Source of the DNA: an uncultured Pelagibacteraceae bacterium
Lineage (GTDB): Bacteria > Pseudomonadota > Alphaproteobacteria > Pelagibacterales > Pelagibacteraceae
DNA length: 64,000 bases
Reading direction: 5' to 3'
Assembly (NCBI GenBank): GCA_902627805.1
Contig: CACOKN010000001.1
Location: 234,994 to 298,993, forward strand
Part shown: in pieces, positions 1-12,581 of the stretch
Layout of the letters: each line of letters opens with the position of its first letter
Position numbering within the stretch: the first letter of the stretch is position 1
The notes under the pieces: generated by a model
Told to the model about the DNA's origin: nothing
Database searches by the model: none
Seen by the model: only the letters and a program-made list of their open reading frames with translations
Program-made: the position numbers and the translations under genes

Positions 1-360
1 TTCAGACGGCTGTAAATTTATGAAATATAAATTTATCCATCTTTGCGAGCCTGATGAAGTAATTCCAAATAAATAGGTTCCAACCAATAAACCTACCACT
101 ACTACATAGGCCAAGTAACCTAATGAGAACCAATACTTAATATTGATAAATGACATTACTAGCATCATTAAAGTAAATACTGCTAATTTTGTAAAATGAC
201 TTTTGGTATGAAATTTAATCTCACCACCATCTGTTGAATACATTGTTGCTAAGCTAATAAAGCCGAGTAACAATATACAAATCAAAAGTATATAATCAAA
301 GTTTTTAAATTTTTGAAAAAAACCAAGTCTATTTGTTGTTAATCTTGTATGCTGATACAT
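1..360 (-). CDS. rodA: Rod-shape protein RodA, SEDS peptidoglycan glycosyltransferase (partial, N-terminal part)
   Basis: This is the N-terminal 120 codons of a RodA-type SEDS polymerase, the inner-membrane enzyme that extends glycan strands with PBP2 during side-wall growth. I translated it by hand: a polar N-terminus, hydrophobic segments near residues 24-42, 58-72 and 77-98, then GSQRWI followed by LQPSE. GxxRWI and QPSE are hallmark SEDS motifs. The ATG at 360 directly follows the stop codon of the PBP2 gene with no spacer, the usual mrdA-rodA arrangement. The C-terminal part, with the remaining membrane helices, lies outside the window. FtsW is an alternative family member, but the mre context favours RodA. 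Confidence 0.93.
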   Translation of the reverse strand, partial: MYQHTRLTTNRLGFFQKFKNFDYILLICILLLGFISLATMYSTDGGEIKFHTKSHFTKLAVFTLMMLVMSFINIKYWFSLGYLAYVVVVGLLVGTYLFGITSSGSQRWINLYFINLQPSE

Positions 361-2235
361 CTATATCTCCAAATATTTTTTATTTCCCAATGACTCTCTG
401 ATCTTGTGTCGGTCAATAATTAATTTAAATAATTTAGTTGCCATAGGAGCTGCGGTTGTACTTCCGTTTCCTCCATGTTCTACAATTACACTTAATGCGT
501 ATCTAGGATTTTTATATGGTCCAAAGGCTACATATAAAGCATGATCTCTTTGCTCATATGGAATCTGAAATGTTTTAAGATCAAGCTCTCTTTCTTCCTC
601 AGTAATTTTTTTAACCTGTGCAGTTCCAGTTTTACCCGCAAACTGATATTTTGGATTATCAATTCTTGAACGATAAGATGTTCCCATTACTTCGTTTGTT
701 GAGCCAAAAATAGCATCTTGAACAATTTTTATATTTTTTGAGTTTTTATAAAGTGGTGTAAATTTATCTGTAGGCTGATCTTTAACTTTGTCATCTACAA
801 CAATATGAGGATAAATTTTATAACCACCATTAGCAATTTGAGCAGTCATTAAACATAATTGAATAGGTGTAGTTTGAATGTAGCCTTGGCCTATTCCTGT
901 AATTATTGTTTCACCTAATAGCCATCCTTTCCCTAGTGCATTTTTTTTCCATTGGGTATTTGGAATTAATCCTTTTTTTTCAATATCAAATAAATTACCA
1001 AAAACTTTTTCTCCCAAACCAAATTTTTTTGCAGTTTCACTTAATTTATCAACACCAAGTTTACGCGCAATTTCATAAAAATAAGTATCACAAGATTGTT
1101 TCATTGCATTTCTTAAGCTTACATAGCCATGACCCTTTTTCTTCCAGCAATGATAAGTTTGCCCATACATTTCGGTTTTACCTGTACACCTGACTGTAAA
1201 ATTTGTATTAACAATTCCATTCTCTAGGGCAGATAAAGCAACGATAGGTTTAATCGTTGAACCTGGAGAGTAATTCCCTTGTAAAGTTTTATTAACTAAC
1301 GGTTTCATTGGATCATTACGAATTAATTGCCAATCATCTTGACTAATACCAAACACAAATAAGTTAGGATCAAATGATGGTGAAGAATGCATTGCAACTA
1401 CTGCACCTGTATAAATATCCATTACACATATAGAACCCGCTTTATCCTTAAGTAATTCATTAGCCAACTTCTGAACTTCAGTATCAATTGTTAATCTTAA
1501 TGTTTTACCTTTTTCACCTTTTTGAAATTCTAATTGACTAATTCTTCTACCATAAGCATTCACTTCGTATCTCTCGATATCATTTGTGCCTATTAATTTT
1601 TCTTCGAATGTTTTTTCTAAACCAACTTTTCCAACTTTTAAACCTGGAACAAAATTCTTTTTTATGGCTTGAGTAGACTCAATATCATCTTGATTAGCTT
1701 GACTAACGTAACCTATTAGGTGTGTAAAATTTTCTTTAAAAGGATAGTTTCTTGAAATAGATATAACTGGTTTTACACCATTTAAATCATATAAATGATT
1801 GTTAATCTTTGAAAATTTTTGCCAACTTAAATTGTCAGAAACAATTAAAGTTTCCCAAGGCTTTATTTCATTTTTCTTTTTTAATACCTTTTTAAATTCG
1901 TTATCTGATAATTCGAGTAAATCTTTCAAACGATAAATAACATATCTAAAATCTTCAACTTGCTCTGGTATCACGTGAAGTTGATAAGCTTCAAAATTTC
2001 CCGCAATAACATTACCAAAATAATCATGAAATTCTCCCCTCACAGGAGCTAACTTCCATTCTCTAATTCTGTTTTTATCTGAGAGAGTTAAATACTTTTT
2101 GTTCTCTTTAACTTGTAAAAAAAATAATCTACTTACAATTCCTATCATTATAAAAAATTTTAATGAACCTGTAATGAACATTCTTCTATTGATGGAATTA
2201 AGTTTCTTTACATTATCGCTTGAAGAGTTAATCAT
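361..2235 (-). CDS. mrdA: Penicillin-binding protein 2, elongation-specific transpeptidase
   Basis: This class B penicillin-binding protein cross-links peptidoglycan during lateral growth and works with RodA and MreBCD. At 624 residues it has the normal length. It has one N-terminal membrane anchor (about 18-42), a PBP dimer domain (about 60-230) and a transpeptidase domain (about 255-600). The active-site motifs are visible: STIK at 326-329 (nucleophile Ser326), SCD at 381-383 in the SxN position, and KTG at 535-537. The start overlaps the end of mreD by 8 bases and rodA follows immediately, so the cluster is probably one transcript. Confidence 0.97.
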   Translation of the reverse strand: MINSSSDNVKKLNSINRRMFITGSLKFFIMIGIVSRLFFLQVKENKKYLTLSDKNRIREWKLAPVRGEFHDYFGNVIAGNFEAYQLHVIPEQVEDFRYVIYRLKDLLELSDNEFKKVLKKKNEIKPWETLIVSDNLSWQKFSKINNHLYDLNGVKPVISISRNYPFKENFTHLIGYVSQANQDDIESTQAIKKNFVPGLKVGKVGLEKTFEEKLIGTNDIERYEVNAYGRRISQLEFQKGEKGKTLRLTIDTEVQKLANELLKDKAGSICVMDIYTGAVVAMHSSPSFDPNLFVFGISQDDWQLIRNDPMKPLVNKTLQGNYSPGSTIKPIVALSALENGIVNTNFTVRCTGKTEMYGQTYHCWKKKGHGYVSLRNAMKQSCDTYFYEIARKLGVDKLSETAKKFGLGEKVFGNLFDIEKKGLIPNTQWKKNALGKGWLLGETIITGIGQGYIQTTPIQLCLMTAQIANGGYKIYPHIVVDDKVKDQPTDKFTPLYKNSKNIKIVQDAIFGSTNEVMGTSYRSRIDNPKYQFAGKTGTAQVKKITEEERELDLKTFQIPYEQRDHALYVAFGPYKNPRYALSVIVEHGGNGSTTAAPMATKLFKLIIDRHKIRESLGNKKYLEI

Positions 2236-2749
2236 TAATTCCTTTCATATAATATTTAAATATTGATACAAAAATTATATAAAGCAAAAAGGTACAAGTC
2301 GTATTGACTATGTAACTTGTTAAAATTAAATCATAAAAAAAAAACAAAGTTAACACTGAATAATTCAAGGAATTAATCAGACTTATAATAAATAAAAAAT
2401 AAAACCAATCTTTCATCGGGCTTGGTCTAATCGTGATATTTCTTATATAAGCTGTAGCAATACAAATTAAAGTATAAGATAAACTGCTTATTCCCAAAGG
2501 TAAACCTACAACAGTATCGTTGAGTAAACCGGCAAAAAAAACAAAAAGATAATCAAAATGTTTAAAATCTTTTAAAGTAAAGAAAAAAATTAAAATGAAT
2601 GGAAAATTAAAAGAAAAATATTCAAGTTTTAAATAATTAAAATCAAATTCATTAAGCACTGAAACAAATAATAAAATTATTGGTAACCAGGTATATAATT
2701 TTGAAAATGTTCCCTTTGTCTTTAGGTTAGCCACCTGCTCTACCTCCAT
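2228..2749 (-). CDS. mreD: Rod-shape-determining protein MreD
   Basis: MreD is a small integral membrane protein of the elongasome that links MreC to the wall synthases. This 173-residue protein is dominated by hydrophobic segments and carries the moderately conserved stretch GLPLGISSLSYTLICI typical of MreD. It has little other recognisable sequence, as usual for the family. It begins 23 bases inside the 3' end of mreC and ends 8 bases inside mrdA. The only ATG near the 5' end is at 2749; a slightly later non-ATG start would remove the overlap. The call rests on both hydropathy and position between mreC and mrdA. Confidence 0.88.
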   Translation of the reverse strand: MEVEQVANLKTKGTFSKLYTWLPIILLFVSVLNEFDFNYLKLEYFSFNFPFILIFFFTLKDFKHFDYLFVFFAGLLNDTVVGLPLGISSLSYTLICIATAYIRNITIRPSPMKDWFYFLFIISLINSLNYSVLTLFFFYDLILTSYIVNTTCTFLLYIIFVSIFKYYMKGIND

Positions 2750-3956
2750 TTAAAACACAAGTCCTATATTCCTCAGTTCCAACATTAAAGCCATCAGTAT
2801 TAAAAAAAGATTTTCTACATTTATGACCATGTTCTAAGTTTAACTTTAAAAATTCTAATTCTTGAGTATCAATATTAAATTGATTGATTTTTTGCTTTTG
2901 TAAAAAAATTTCATTATTTAAAACTGAAATTTGGTTGTTTAAATCATTAATTTCACTAGTTAAATCTTCATTTTCCTCTATAAATTTAGAATTAGTCTCC
3001 TCAATAATTTTAAGCTCATCTTCTAAAATCTTTAATTTTGACTCTTCAAGTTCTTCACTTTTATCTTCAGTTGGAAATATTTCTGGTTCAACCTGGGGAA
3101 TTTCAATTTGAGTAATTGTTTCTGCAAAAACATATTTTAATTGCGTAAAATCGCTATAAAATTCAACGTTGTATCTATTAGAAGAACCAATTTTTTCAGA
3201 TCTTAATTTACCTATTGGTATTCCACTTTTAAATATTGCTCCGGTACCTGAAGTGTAAACTATACTTTCATTAACTAACTCCTCTGATAAACCCGCTTTA
3301 ATATATTTAATTTGTCCGAAATTATTTCCAGTCCCCGTAACTATTGCTTGAATATTTTGTGGCGCAATAGTTACCGGGACATTAGAATTCAAATCTGACA
3401 ACAATAATACCCTTGACGTTTTATAATTGACCTCAATTACTCGACCGACTAAATAAGATTGATCATAAATATTTGTACCTATTTTGATATCATCTTTACT
3501 ACCTTTGTTTATAATAATACTTTTTAAAAAAGGGCTATTATGATCAACAATAATTTTTGCTAAAATTTTGTTTGAACTTGAAATATAATCATCAATTAGT
3601 ACCTTCAGTTCTTGATTTTCATACCGAATAATTTCGTTAGATACAAAATCAGATTTAAGATTGTCCAGTTCGTCTTTGTTTTTTTGATATTTATTAAAAA
3701 AAGTTGTGTATTCAATAATATTAATTGTTGAATTCTTTAAGAAGTTTTCCGGTATTGAAACTATAAAAGATGATCTGTAGACCACCTCACTTAATCCAGC
3801 TTTCAGGTACCTTACTGCTTTAAAGTCTATGCTAGATAGAAGCATAATAAATATGGAAATAAATACTAAAGTGAGTAAAGAAAATTTTTGCTGAGTGCTT
3901 TTTTTCAAAAAAGCAGAACGGATTGCTATTATAAAATCATCTCTGCTAGAGGCCAT
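2727..3956 (-). CDS. mreC: Rod-shape-determining protein MreC with extra C-terminal coiled coil
   Basis: MreC is the periplasmic scaffold of the elongasome that activates PBP2. The protein has a membrane anchor at about 25-42, the usual short helix at about 85-122, and the two beta domains at about 130-290. At 409 residues it is longer than most MreC proteins. Residues about 300-372 form an unexpected acidic coiled coil (heptads rich in E, L, I and N), followed by a tail with two cysteines (380 and 400) and a Gly-rich end. The gene sits 5 bases after mreB and overlaps mreD. Confidence 0.93.
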   Translation of the reverse strand: MASSRDDFIIAIRSAFLKKSTQQKFSLLTLVFISIFIMLLSSIDFKAVRYLKAGLSEVVYRSSFIVSIPENFLKNSTINIIEYTTFFNKYQKNKDELDNLKSDFVSNEIIRYENQELKVLIDDYISSSNKILAKIIVDHNSPFLKSIIINKGSKDDIKIGTNIYDQSYLVGRVIEVNYKTSRVLLLSDLNSNVPVTIAPQNIQAIVTGTGNNFGQIKYIKAGLSEELVNESIVYTSGTGAIFKSGIPIGKLRSEKIGSSNRYNVEFYSDFTQLKYVFAETITQIEIPQVEPEIFPTEDKSEELEESKLKILEDELKIIEETNSKFIEENEDLTSEINDLNNQISVLNNEIFLQKQKINQFNIDTQELEFLKLNLEHGHKCRKSFFNTDGFNVGTEEYRTCVLNGGRAGG

Positions 3957-3961
3957 TACTC

Positions 3962-6573
<2,612 letters not shown>

Positions 6574-6661
6574 ATCAAAAATTTTTGTCTCTGAAATATA
6601 CAACCTCTCGTTTAGATTGCAAAAGTAAAATACTGAATTTACCCCAATTTGGAACTAAAAT

Positions 6662-7696
<1,035 letters not shown>

Positions 7697-7700
7697 TTAT

Positions 7701-8249
7701 TTAGTTAAAAACTTTATCACCCCTCGTCATAGCAACAGCTCCCGTTCTAGAAACACTTACTAACCCAAATTTTCTTAAATTTTTTGCCATCTTGTCTATT
7801 TCTCTTCTGAGCGCAGTAATTTGAATAACATTTGATTTTTTTGTTTTATCCAATATTACAGCATCATACTTTTTACAAGCAATAATAGCTTTTTTGATTT
7901 TTGTATTGTTACCAACAACTTTGAATAAAGCCATTTCTTTAAATATTACTCCTTTATCATTCCTTTTAAAATCCGCTACTTTATGAACCGGAACTAGTTT
8001 TTTTAATTGTAATTTAATTTGATCTATTACTTGAGGTGTCCCAGTCGTGACTATTGTAATTCTTGATATACTTTTTTTTGCATCCACTTCAGCAACTGCA
8101 AGTGACTCGATATTATAACCTCGTCCAGAAAATAATCCAACAACTCTTGCTAAAACACCAGCTTCATTGTCTACCCAAACAACAATGATGTGTGTATCTG
8201 ATTTTTCTTTTTTTGAAGAAACACTATATGCAGATTTTGGATTTGCCAT
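7701..8249 (-). CDS. ilvH: Acetolactate synthase small (regulatory) subunit
   Basis: IlvH is the regulatory subunit that activates acetolactate synthase and gives it valine sensitivity. It has an N-terminal ACT domain (about residues 20-95) with VDNEAGVLARVVGLFSGRGY, including the conserved N and G residues that bind valine, and a C-terminal ALS_ss_C domain (about 100-175). Its length of 182 residues is slightly above the usual 160-170 because of a polar N-terminal extension. It begins 2 bases after the stop of the catalytic subunit gene. Confidence 0.96.
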   Translation of the reverse strand: MANPKSAYSVSSKKEKSDTHIIVVWVDNEAGVLARVVGLFSGRGYNIESLAVAEVDAKKSISRITIVTTGTPQVIDQIKLQLKKLVPVHKVADFKRNDKGVIFKEMALFKVVGNNTKIKKAIIACKKYDAVILDKTKKSNVIQITALRREIDKMAKNLRKFGLVSVSRTGAVAMTRGDKVFN

Positions 8250-8251
8250 AA

Positions 8252-10018
8252 CTAAACTAAAGCTTTACCTTTGCCAGTGATTTTATTTTCTTCTTTCTCA
8301 CTTGGTCCTAATATCATTTGGTTATGAGGTTTTCCTGATGGGATCATTGGAAAACAATTTTCATTCGGATCTACTCGACAATCAAAAATAACAGGACCAT
8401 CAAACTCCACCATTTCTGTAATCTTTTCATCTAATTCATCTGGTTTTTCAGCTTTTATACCTTTGCAACCATAGGCCTCTGCCATTTTTATAAAATCAGG
8501 TAAAGCCTCAGTATAACTTTCAGAATAATTTTTTTCATGTAATAATTCTTGCCATTGCCTTACCATTCCCATGTATTGATTATTCAAAATAAAAATTTTA
8601 ATAGGTAGATTATATTGAACTGCTGTAGACATCTCTTGCATTGTCATTAAAACCGAAGCTTCACCTGCAATATCAACTACTAATTTTTTTGGATGAGCTA
8701 TTTGAACACCCACAGCAGCAGGTAATCCATATCCCATTGTTCCAAGTCCTCCGGAGGTCATCCAACGATTTGGTTTATTAAATTTATAATGTTGAGCTGC
8801 CCACATTTGATGTTGACCTACCTCAGTCGTAATATAAGTATCTTTATGTTTGGTAAGTTCATATAATCTTTGAACTGCATGTTGAGGTTTGATTGTTTCA
8901 TCACTATTCTTAAAATTTAAAGAATTTTTAGTTCGCCATTTTTGTATTTGTTCCCACCATTTAGCAATTTGTTGCTTATTTGATTTTTTCAAATCTAAGT
9001 TTTTCTTCTTCAAAGTTTTGTTAATACCTTTTAAAACCTCTTTAACATCACCAACTAATGCTAAATCAACTTTAATAATTTTATTTATTGATGAGGGATC
9101 AATATCGATGTGGACTTTTTTTGATTTTGGAGAGAACTCATCAATTTTACCAGTTATTCTATCATCAAATCTTGCGCCAATATTTATTAATAGATCACAG
9201 TCATGCATTGCATTATTAGCTTCATAAGTGCCATGCATACCAAGCATGCCTAAAAATTGATTGTCATCTCCTGGATACGCTCCTAAACCTTGCAATGTTG
9301 AAGTGATTGGAAAACCTGTAAGCTTAACAAGTTCTCTTAAAACATTACTCGCCTCTGGTCCAGAGTTTATAACTCCACCACCAGAATAAATGATAGGTTT
9401 TTTTGATTTATTCATTAAACCAATTAAAATATCAATGTCTTTTTGTGAAAAATGATTTAATAATTTTCCATTAAGTTTTTTTTCAGCTTTAGGTTTTGAA
9501 TAAGCTATTTTTGCAAACTGAATATCTTTTGGTATATCTACTAAAACTGGTCCTGGTCTACCTGTTGTTGCGACTTTAAAAGCTTCATGAAGAGTTTTTG
9601 ATAAATCTTTAATATCTTTGACTAACCAATTATGTTTTGTGCATGGTCTCGTAATTCCTGTTGTATCGCATTCCTGAAATGCATCTGTTCCTATTAAATG
9701 TGTTGGCACTTGTCCTGATATACAAACTAGTGGAACAGAATCCATGTAAGCATCTGTCAATGCTGTAACAACATTAGTTGCCCCAGGTCCAGAAGTGACA
9801 AGTACAACACCTGGTTTGCCAGATGATCTGGCATATCCCTCTGCAGCGTGTCCTGCGCCTTGTTCATGTCTAACTAAAATATGTTTGATAGTATTATGAT
9901 TTTTTAATTCATCATAAATTGGCAATACTGCACCACCTGGATAACCAAAAATAAATTCAACATCTTGGTCTTCAAGACATTTAAATACAATTTCAGCACC
10001 TGTATATAATTTAGACAT
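8252..10018 (-). CDS. ilvI: Acetolactate synthase large (catalytic) subunit
   Basis: This ThDP-dependent enzyme joins two pyruvates, or pyruvate and 2-oxobutyrate, at the entry to branched-chain amino acid synthesis. Its 588 residues show the three domains of the family: N-terminal PYR domain with the catalytic Glu in VRHEQGAGHAAEGYAR, the central FAD-binding domain, and the C-terminal PP domain with AGEASVLMTMQEM and LNNQYMGMVRQWQ. The metal-binding GDG/GDA position reads GEA here, a conservative Asp-to-Glu change. It is the first gene of the ilv-leu run. A candidate promoter ends only a few bases before the ATG. The symbol ilvB would also be acceptable. Confidence 0.97.
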   Translation of the reverse strand: MSKLYTGAEIVFKCLEDQDVEFIFGYPGGAVLPIYDELKNHNTIKHILVRHEQGAGHAAEGYARSSGKPGVVLVTSGPGATNVVTALTDAYMDSVPLVCISGQVPTHLIGTDAFQECDTTGITRPCTKHNWLVKDIKDLSKTLHEAFKVATTGRPGPVLVDIPKDIQFAKIAYSKPKAEKKLNGKLLNHFSQKDIDILIGLMNKSKKPIIYSGGGVINSGPEASNVLRELVKLTGFPITSTLQGLGAYPGDDNQFLGMLGMHGTYEANNAMHDCDLLINIGARFDDRITGKIDEFSPKSKKVHIDIDPSSINKIIKVDLALVGDVKEVLKGINKTLKKKNLDLKKSNKQQIAKWWEQIQKWRTKNSLNFKNSDETIKPQHAVQRLYELTKHKDTYITTEVGQHQMWAAQHYKFNKPNRWMTSGGLGTMGYGLPAAVGVQIAHPKKLVVDIAGEASVLMTMQEMSTAVQYNLPIKIFILNNQYMGMVRQWQELLHEKNYSESYTEALPDFIKMAEAYGCKGIKAEKPDELDEKITEMVEFDGPVIFDCRVDPNENCFPMIPSGKPHNQMILGPSEKEENKITGKGKALV

Positions 10019-10024
10019 TCATGC

Positions 10025-10054
10025 AATCTAGCTGAAGTTGTGCTAATTGGTCAA
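10025..10054 (-). promoter_or_regulatory. Candidate sigma70-type promoter of the ilv-leu run
   Basis: On the minus strand there is TTGACC (10054-10049), an 18-base spacer, and TAGATT (10030-10025). Five of six -35 bases and four of six -10 bases match consensus. The expected start point falls at or within a base or two of the ilvI ATG at 10018, which would give a leaderless mRNA. In DNA this AT-rich such matches arise by chance, so this is tentative. Confidence 0.35.
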
Positions 10055-10071
10055 GAATTACTACGTGATAT

Positions 10072-10980
10072 CTAAATTTTTCTTAAAAATTTATTTAGGT
10101 CTTCTGACTTTATTTTGTTCCAATCCATCATATTGCCTCTGCCCCAAGTAGATTGTCTCTTCGCATATTGCCTAGTCTTTATTGATATTTTCTCAATTAC
10201 CTCTGATATCTCAATCTTTTTGTTAAGATATTCACTTATTTCAGCAATACCAATTGCTTTAGAGGCAGTTTTTATTCTTGGAACTTTTAATTTTATAAAT
10301 TTTTTTACTTCTGAAATTGCTCCATTTTTAATCATATCTTCTGTTCGATTAGTAATTCTTTTAATCAACTCAAATCTTGGATAGTCAATGTAAATTTTTA
10401 AAAAATCATCATTTTCATAATCTGATCGTGTACTTTTGAACCAATCGTAAATTGATCTTTTTGTAAATAATTTGACCTCATAGGCTCGAATAACTCTTTG
10501 CGTGTCTGAAGGTTCAACAAAGTTTTTTGATATAGGGTCTATTTTTACTAATTCTGAAAAAAAATTTTTTGCTCCAATCTTTTTATGTAAAAATCTTATT
10601 TTGGATCTTATTCGAATAGGAATATTAGGAATATCTACCAAACCCTCTGTTAAGGCTTTAAAATATAATCCAGTGCCACCTACAAGAATAGGTGTTTTTT
10701 TTCTTTTTTTTATATCGAGAATTTTTTCTTTAGCTAATTTTAACCAATCTCCTGTGGAAAAATTTTTTTTTACACTTTTAAAACCATATAGATGATGTTT
10801 TATATTCTTATAGTTTTTTTGAAAAGGTCGAGCAGATAAAATTTTAAGCTCCTTATATACTTGAATACTGTCAGCATTAATAATCTCACCCTTAATTTTT
10901 TTAGCAAGTTTAATTGCAAAATTTGACTTTCCTGATGCAGTTGGACCATAAATTAAAATAATTTTGGATTTCAAATCCAT
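10072..10980 (-). CDS. miaA: tRNA dimethylallyltransferase
   Basis: MiaA adds a dimethylallyl group to A37 of tRNAs that read codons starting with U, using DMAPP. The P-loop GPTASGKSNFA is at about residues 12-22. The catalytic Asp and substrate region NADSIQVYKEL are at about 36-46, and the FGGTG-like loop appears as LVGGTGLYFKAL. The C-terminal motif TRQYAKRQSTWGR is diagnostic. At 302 residues the length is normal. The gene follows degP by 3 bases and is the last of the hflK-hflC-DUF2065-degP-miaA run. Confidence 0.97.
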   Translation of the reverse strand: MDLKSKIILIYGPTASGKSNFAIKLAKKIKGEIINADSIQVYKELKILSARPFQKNYKNIKHHLYGFKSVKKNFSTGDWLKLAKEKILDIKKRKKTPILVGGTGLYFKALTEGLVDIPNIPIRIRSKIRFLHKKIGAKNFFSELVKIDPISKNFVEPSDTQRVIRAYEVKLFTKRSIYDWFKSTRSDYENDDFLKIYIDYPRFELIKRITNRTEDMIKNGAISEVKKFIKLKVPRIKTASKAIGIAEISEYLNKKIEISEVIEKISIKTRQYAKRQSTWGRGNMMDWNKIKSEDLNKFLRKI

Positions 10981-10983
10981 TAA

Positions 10984-12387
10984 TTAATCTAATTTAACAC
11001 CAATATATCGTCTTTGATTTTGGCTATTGTAGATAACTAATAAAATAGTTTTTTGATTACTATTTAAGACTTGTTTCACTATTTGGTTTAAATCATTTAC
11101 ATTTCTTATTTTTTTCTTTTGAGCTTCTAAAATTATACTATTAACTTCAACAGTACTTAATAAAGGACTATCATTAGCCATTTTAGTAACAACTAACCCA
11201 GACGTTTGACTAGGTAAGTTTCTTGATTTAATATCATCTTTATTAATTTGCCTCACAGTTATTTTTAAATCTTTTATCTCTTTTTCTTTCGTGCTTTCTG
11301 TTTTTTCTGAAACTTTAAAATCTTCTGAAGTTTCTAATCTTCCAAGTGTAATAATCTTAACAATTTCTCTTTTATTTCTCCAAATTTTTACCTCTACTTT
11401 TTTCCCGACTTCAGTTCTTGCAACAATCATAGGAAGTTCCTTCATCTGATTAATTTTTTCACCATTAAATTCTAAAATGATATCGCCAGCTTTTACTCCT
11501 GCTTTAGCTGATGGACTATTTTCTGCAACACTCGCAACCAATGCTCCACGAGGTTTATCTAATTTTTCAACTTCAGCAATTTCTTTTGTAACATCTTGAA
11601 TTCTCACACCTAACCAACCTCGTTTTGTTTCTCCAAACTTTATTAATTGATCAATGACTATTTTTGCACTATTCGAAGGTATTGAAAAACCAATTCCAAT
11701 TGAACCATTTCTTCCAAGGATAGCAGTATTAATTCCAATTACATCGCCATTCATATCAAACAATGGTCCGCCTGAGTTTCCCTGATTGATTGATGCATCT
11801 GTCTGAATATAATCTTCATACCTACTTAAACCTATGGATCTATTTCTTGCAGAGATAATTCCTGAAGTTACAGTTCCCCCTAAACCAAAAGGATTACCAA
11901 TTGCTATTACCCAATCACCAATTCTGGCTTTGTCAGAATCTCCAAACTTAACTGGTTTGAATTTTTCATTTGTTTCTAGTTGAAGTACAGCGATATCTGA
12001 TAATGGATCAGCACCTAAAACTTTTGCTTTTATTTCTTTGTCACTTACTCTTATTATAATATCATCCGCATCTTGAATTACGTGATTGTTTGTAACAACA
12101 ATCCCTTTTTCATCTATTATAAATCCTGACCCTAAAGCCGCTGATGGTCTTTCTTGTGGGGTTCCAAATTCTTTAAACATATCCTCAAATGGTGACCCGG
12201 GGGGGAATTGAAAAGGAAAGGGATTTGTTTGTGTTTTGACTATTGTGGTCGTTGAAATATTAACTACAGATGGCATCAACTTTTCTGCTAAATCAGCAAA
12301 AGAACTTGGATGATTTTGAGCAAACGATTTTAATTGAGGACCAATTATTAAAATAATCGCTATTAATAATGTGTTTATTCTGCTCAT
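10984..12387 (-). CDS. degP: Periplasmic serine protease, DegP/HtrA family
   Basis: DegP-type proteases degrade or refold damaged periplasmic proteins. An N-terminal signal peptide ends near residue 23 (SFAQ). The trypsin-like domain carries the triad His102, Asp131 and Ser205 (GNSGGPL). The first PDZ domain (about 255-345) contains the carboxylate-binding GWLGV region, and a second, divergent PDZ domain (about 375-467) follows. Downstream miaA is 3 bases away, and a DUF2065 gene and hflC lie upstream, the common alphaproteobacterial hflKC-DUF2065-degP order. DegQ is possible, since the two are not separable from sequence alone. Confidence 0.95.
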   Translation of the reverse strand: MSRINTLLIAIILIIGPQLKSFAQNHPSSFADLAEKLMPSVVNISTTTIVKTQTNPFPFQFPPGSPFEDMFKEFGTPQERPSAALGSGFIIDEKGIVVTNNHVIQDADDIIIRVSDKEIKAKVLGADPLSDIAVLQLETNEKFKPVKFGDSDKARIGDWVIAIGNPFGLGGTVTSGIISARNRSIGLSRYEDYIQTDASINQGNSGGPLFDMNGDVIGINTAILGRNGSIGIGFSIPSNSAKIVIDQLIKFGETKRGWLGVRIQDVTKEIAEVEKLDKPRGALVASVAENSPSAKAGVKAGDIILEFNGEKINQMKELPMIVARTEVGKKVEVKIWRNKREIVKIITLGRLETSEDFKVSEKTESTKEKEIKDLKITVRQINKDDIKSRNLPSQTSGLVVTKMANDSPLLSTVEVNSIILEAQKKKIRNVNDLNQIVKQVLNSNQKTILLVIYNSQNQRRYIGVKLD

Positions 12388-12388
12388 T

Positions 12389-12574
12389 TTAGTTTTTCAT
12401 ATAATAAATAATTATAAAACCTATGATCGCAAAGATTAATCCGCCTGATCTTAGTTGGCTATCTTTTATAAGCTCTAATTTTTTTAACATATTTTTCATT
12501 TTTGATGGAAATATGGCATATAAAATTCCCTCAATAAACAAGAATAGACCAAAGGCGATGATCAATTCTTTCAT
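12389..12574 (-). CDS. Small membrane protein, DUF2065 family
   Basis: This 61-residue protein has two hydrophobic segments (about 3-19 and 44-58) around a basic central part with SQLRSGGL. The family (DUF2065, YjeT-like in enterobacteria) has no established function. In many proteobacteria it sits with hflKC, as here: 7 bases downstream of hflC and 1 base before degP. The context suggests a role near the HflKC-FtsH membrane quality-control complex, but that is inference. Confidence 0.85.
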   Translation of the reverse strand: MKELIIAFGLFLFIEGILYAIFPSKMKNMLKKLELIKDSQLRSGGLIFAIIGFIIIYYMKN

Positions 12575-12581
12575 GAATAGT

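Noticed and set aside
6574..6603. Upstream ATG for LeuA adding 10 residues
   Set aside because: Family N-termini begin at MADKDKVFIFDTT or similar; the extra residues are not conserved, though this cannot be fully excluded.
10650..10760. Long T runs as terminators inside coding regions (here and at many other sites)
   Set aside because: They are Lys/Phe codon runs of AT-rich genes without a GC-rich stem in front, so they are not intrinsic terminators.
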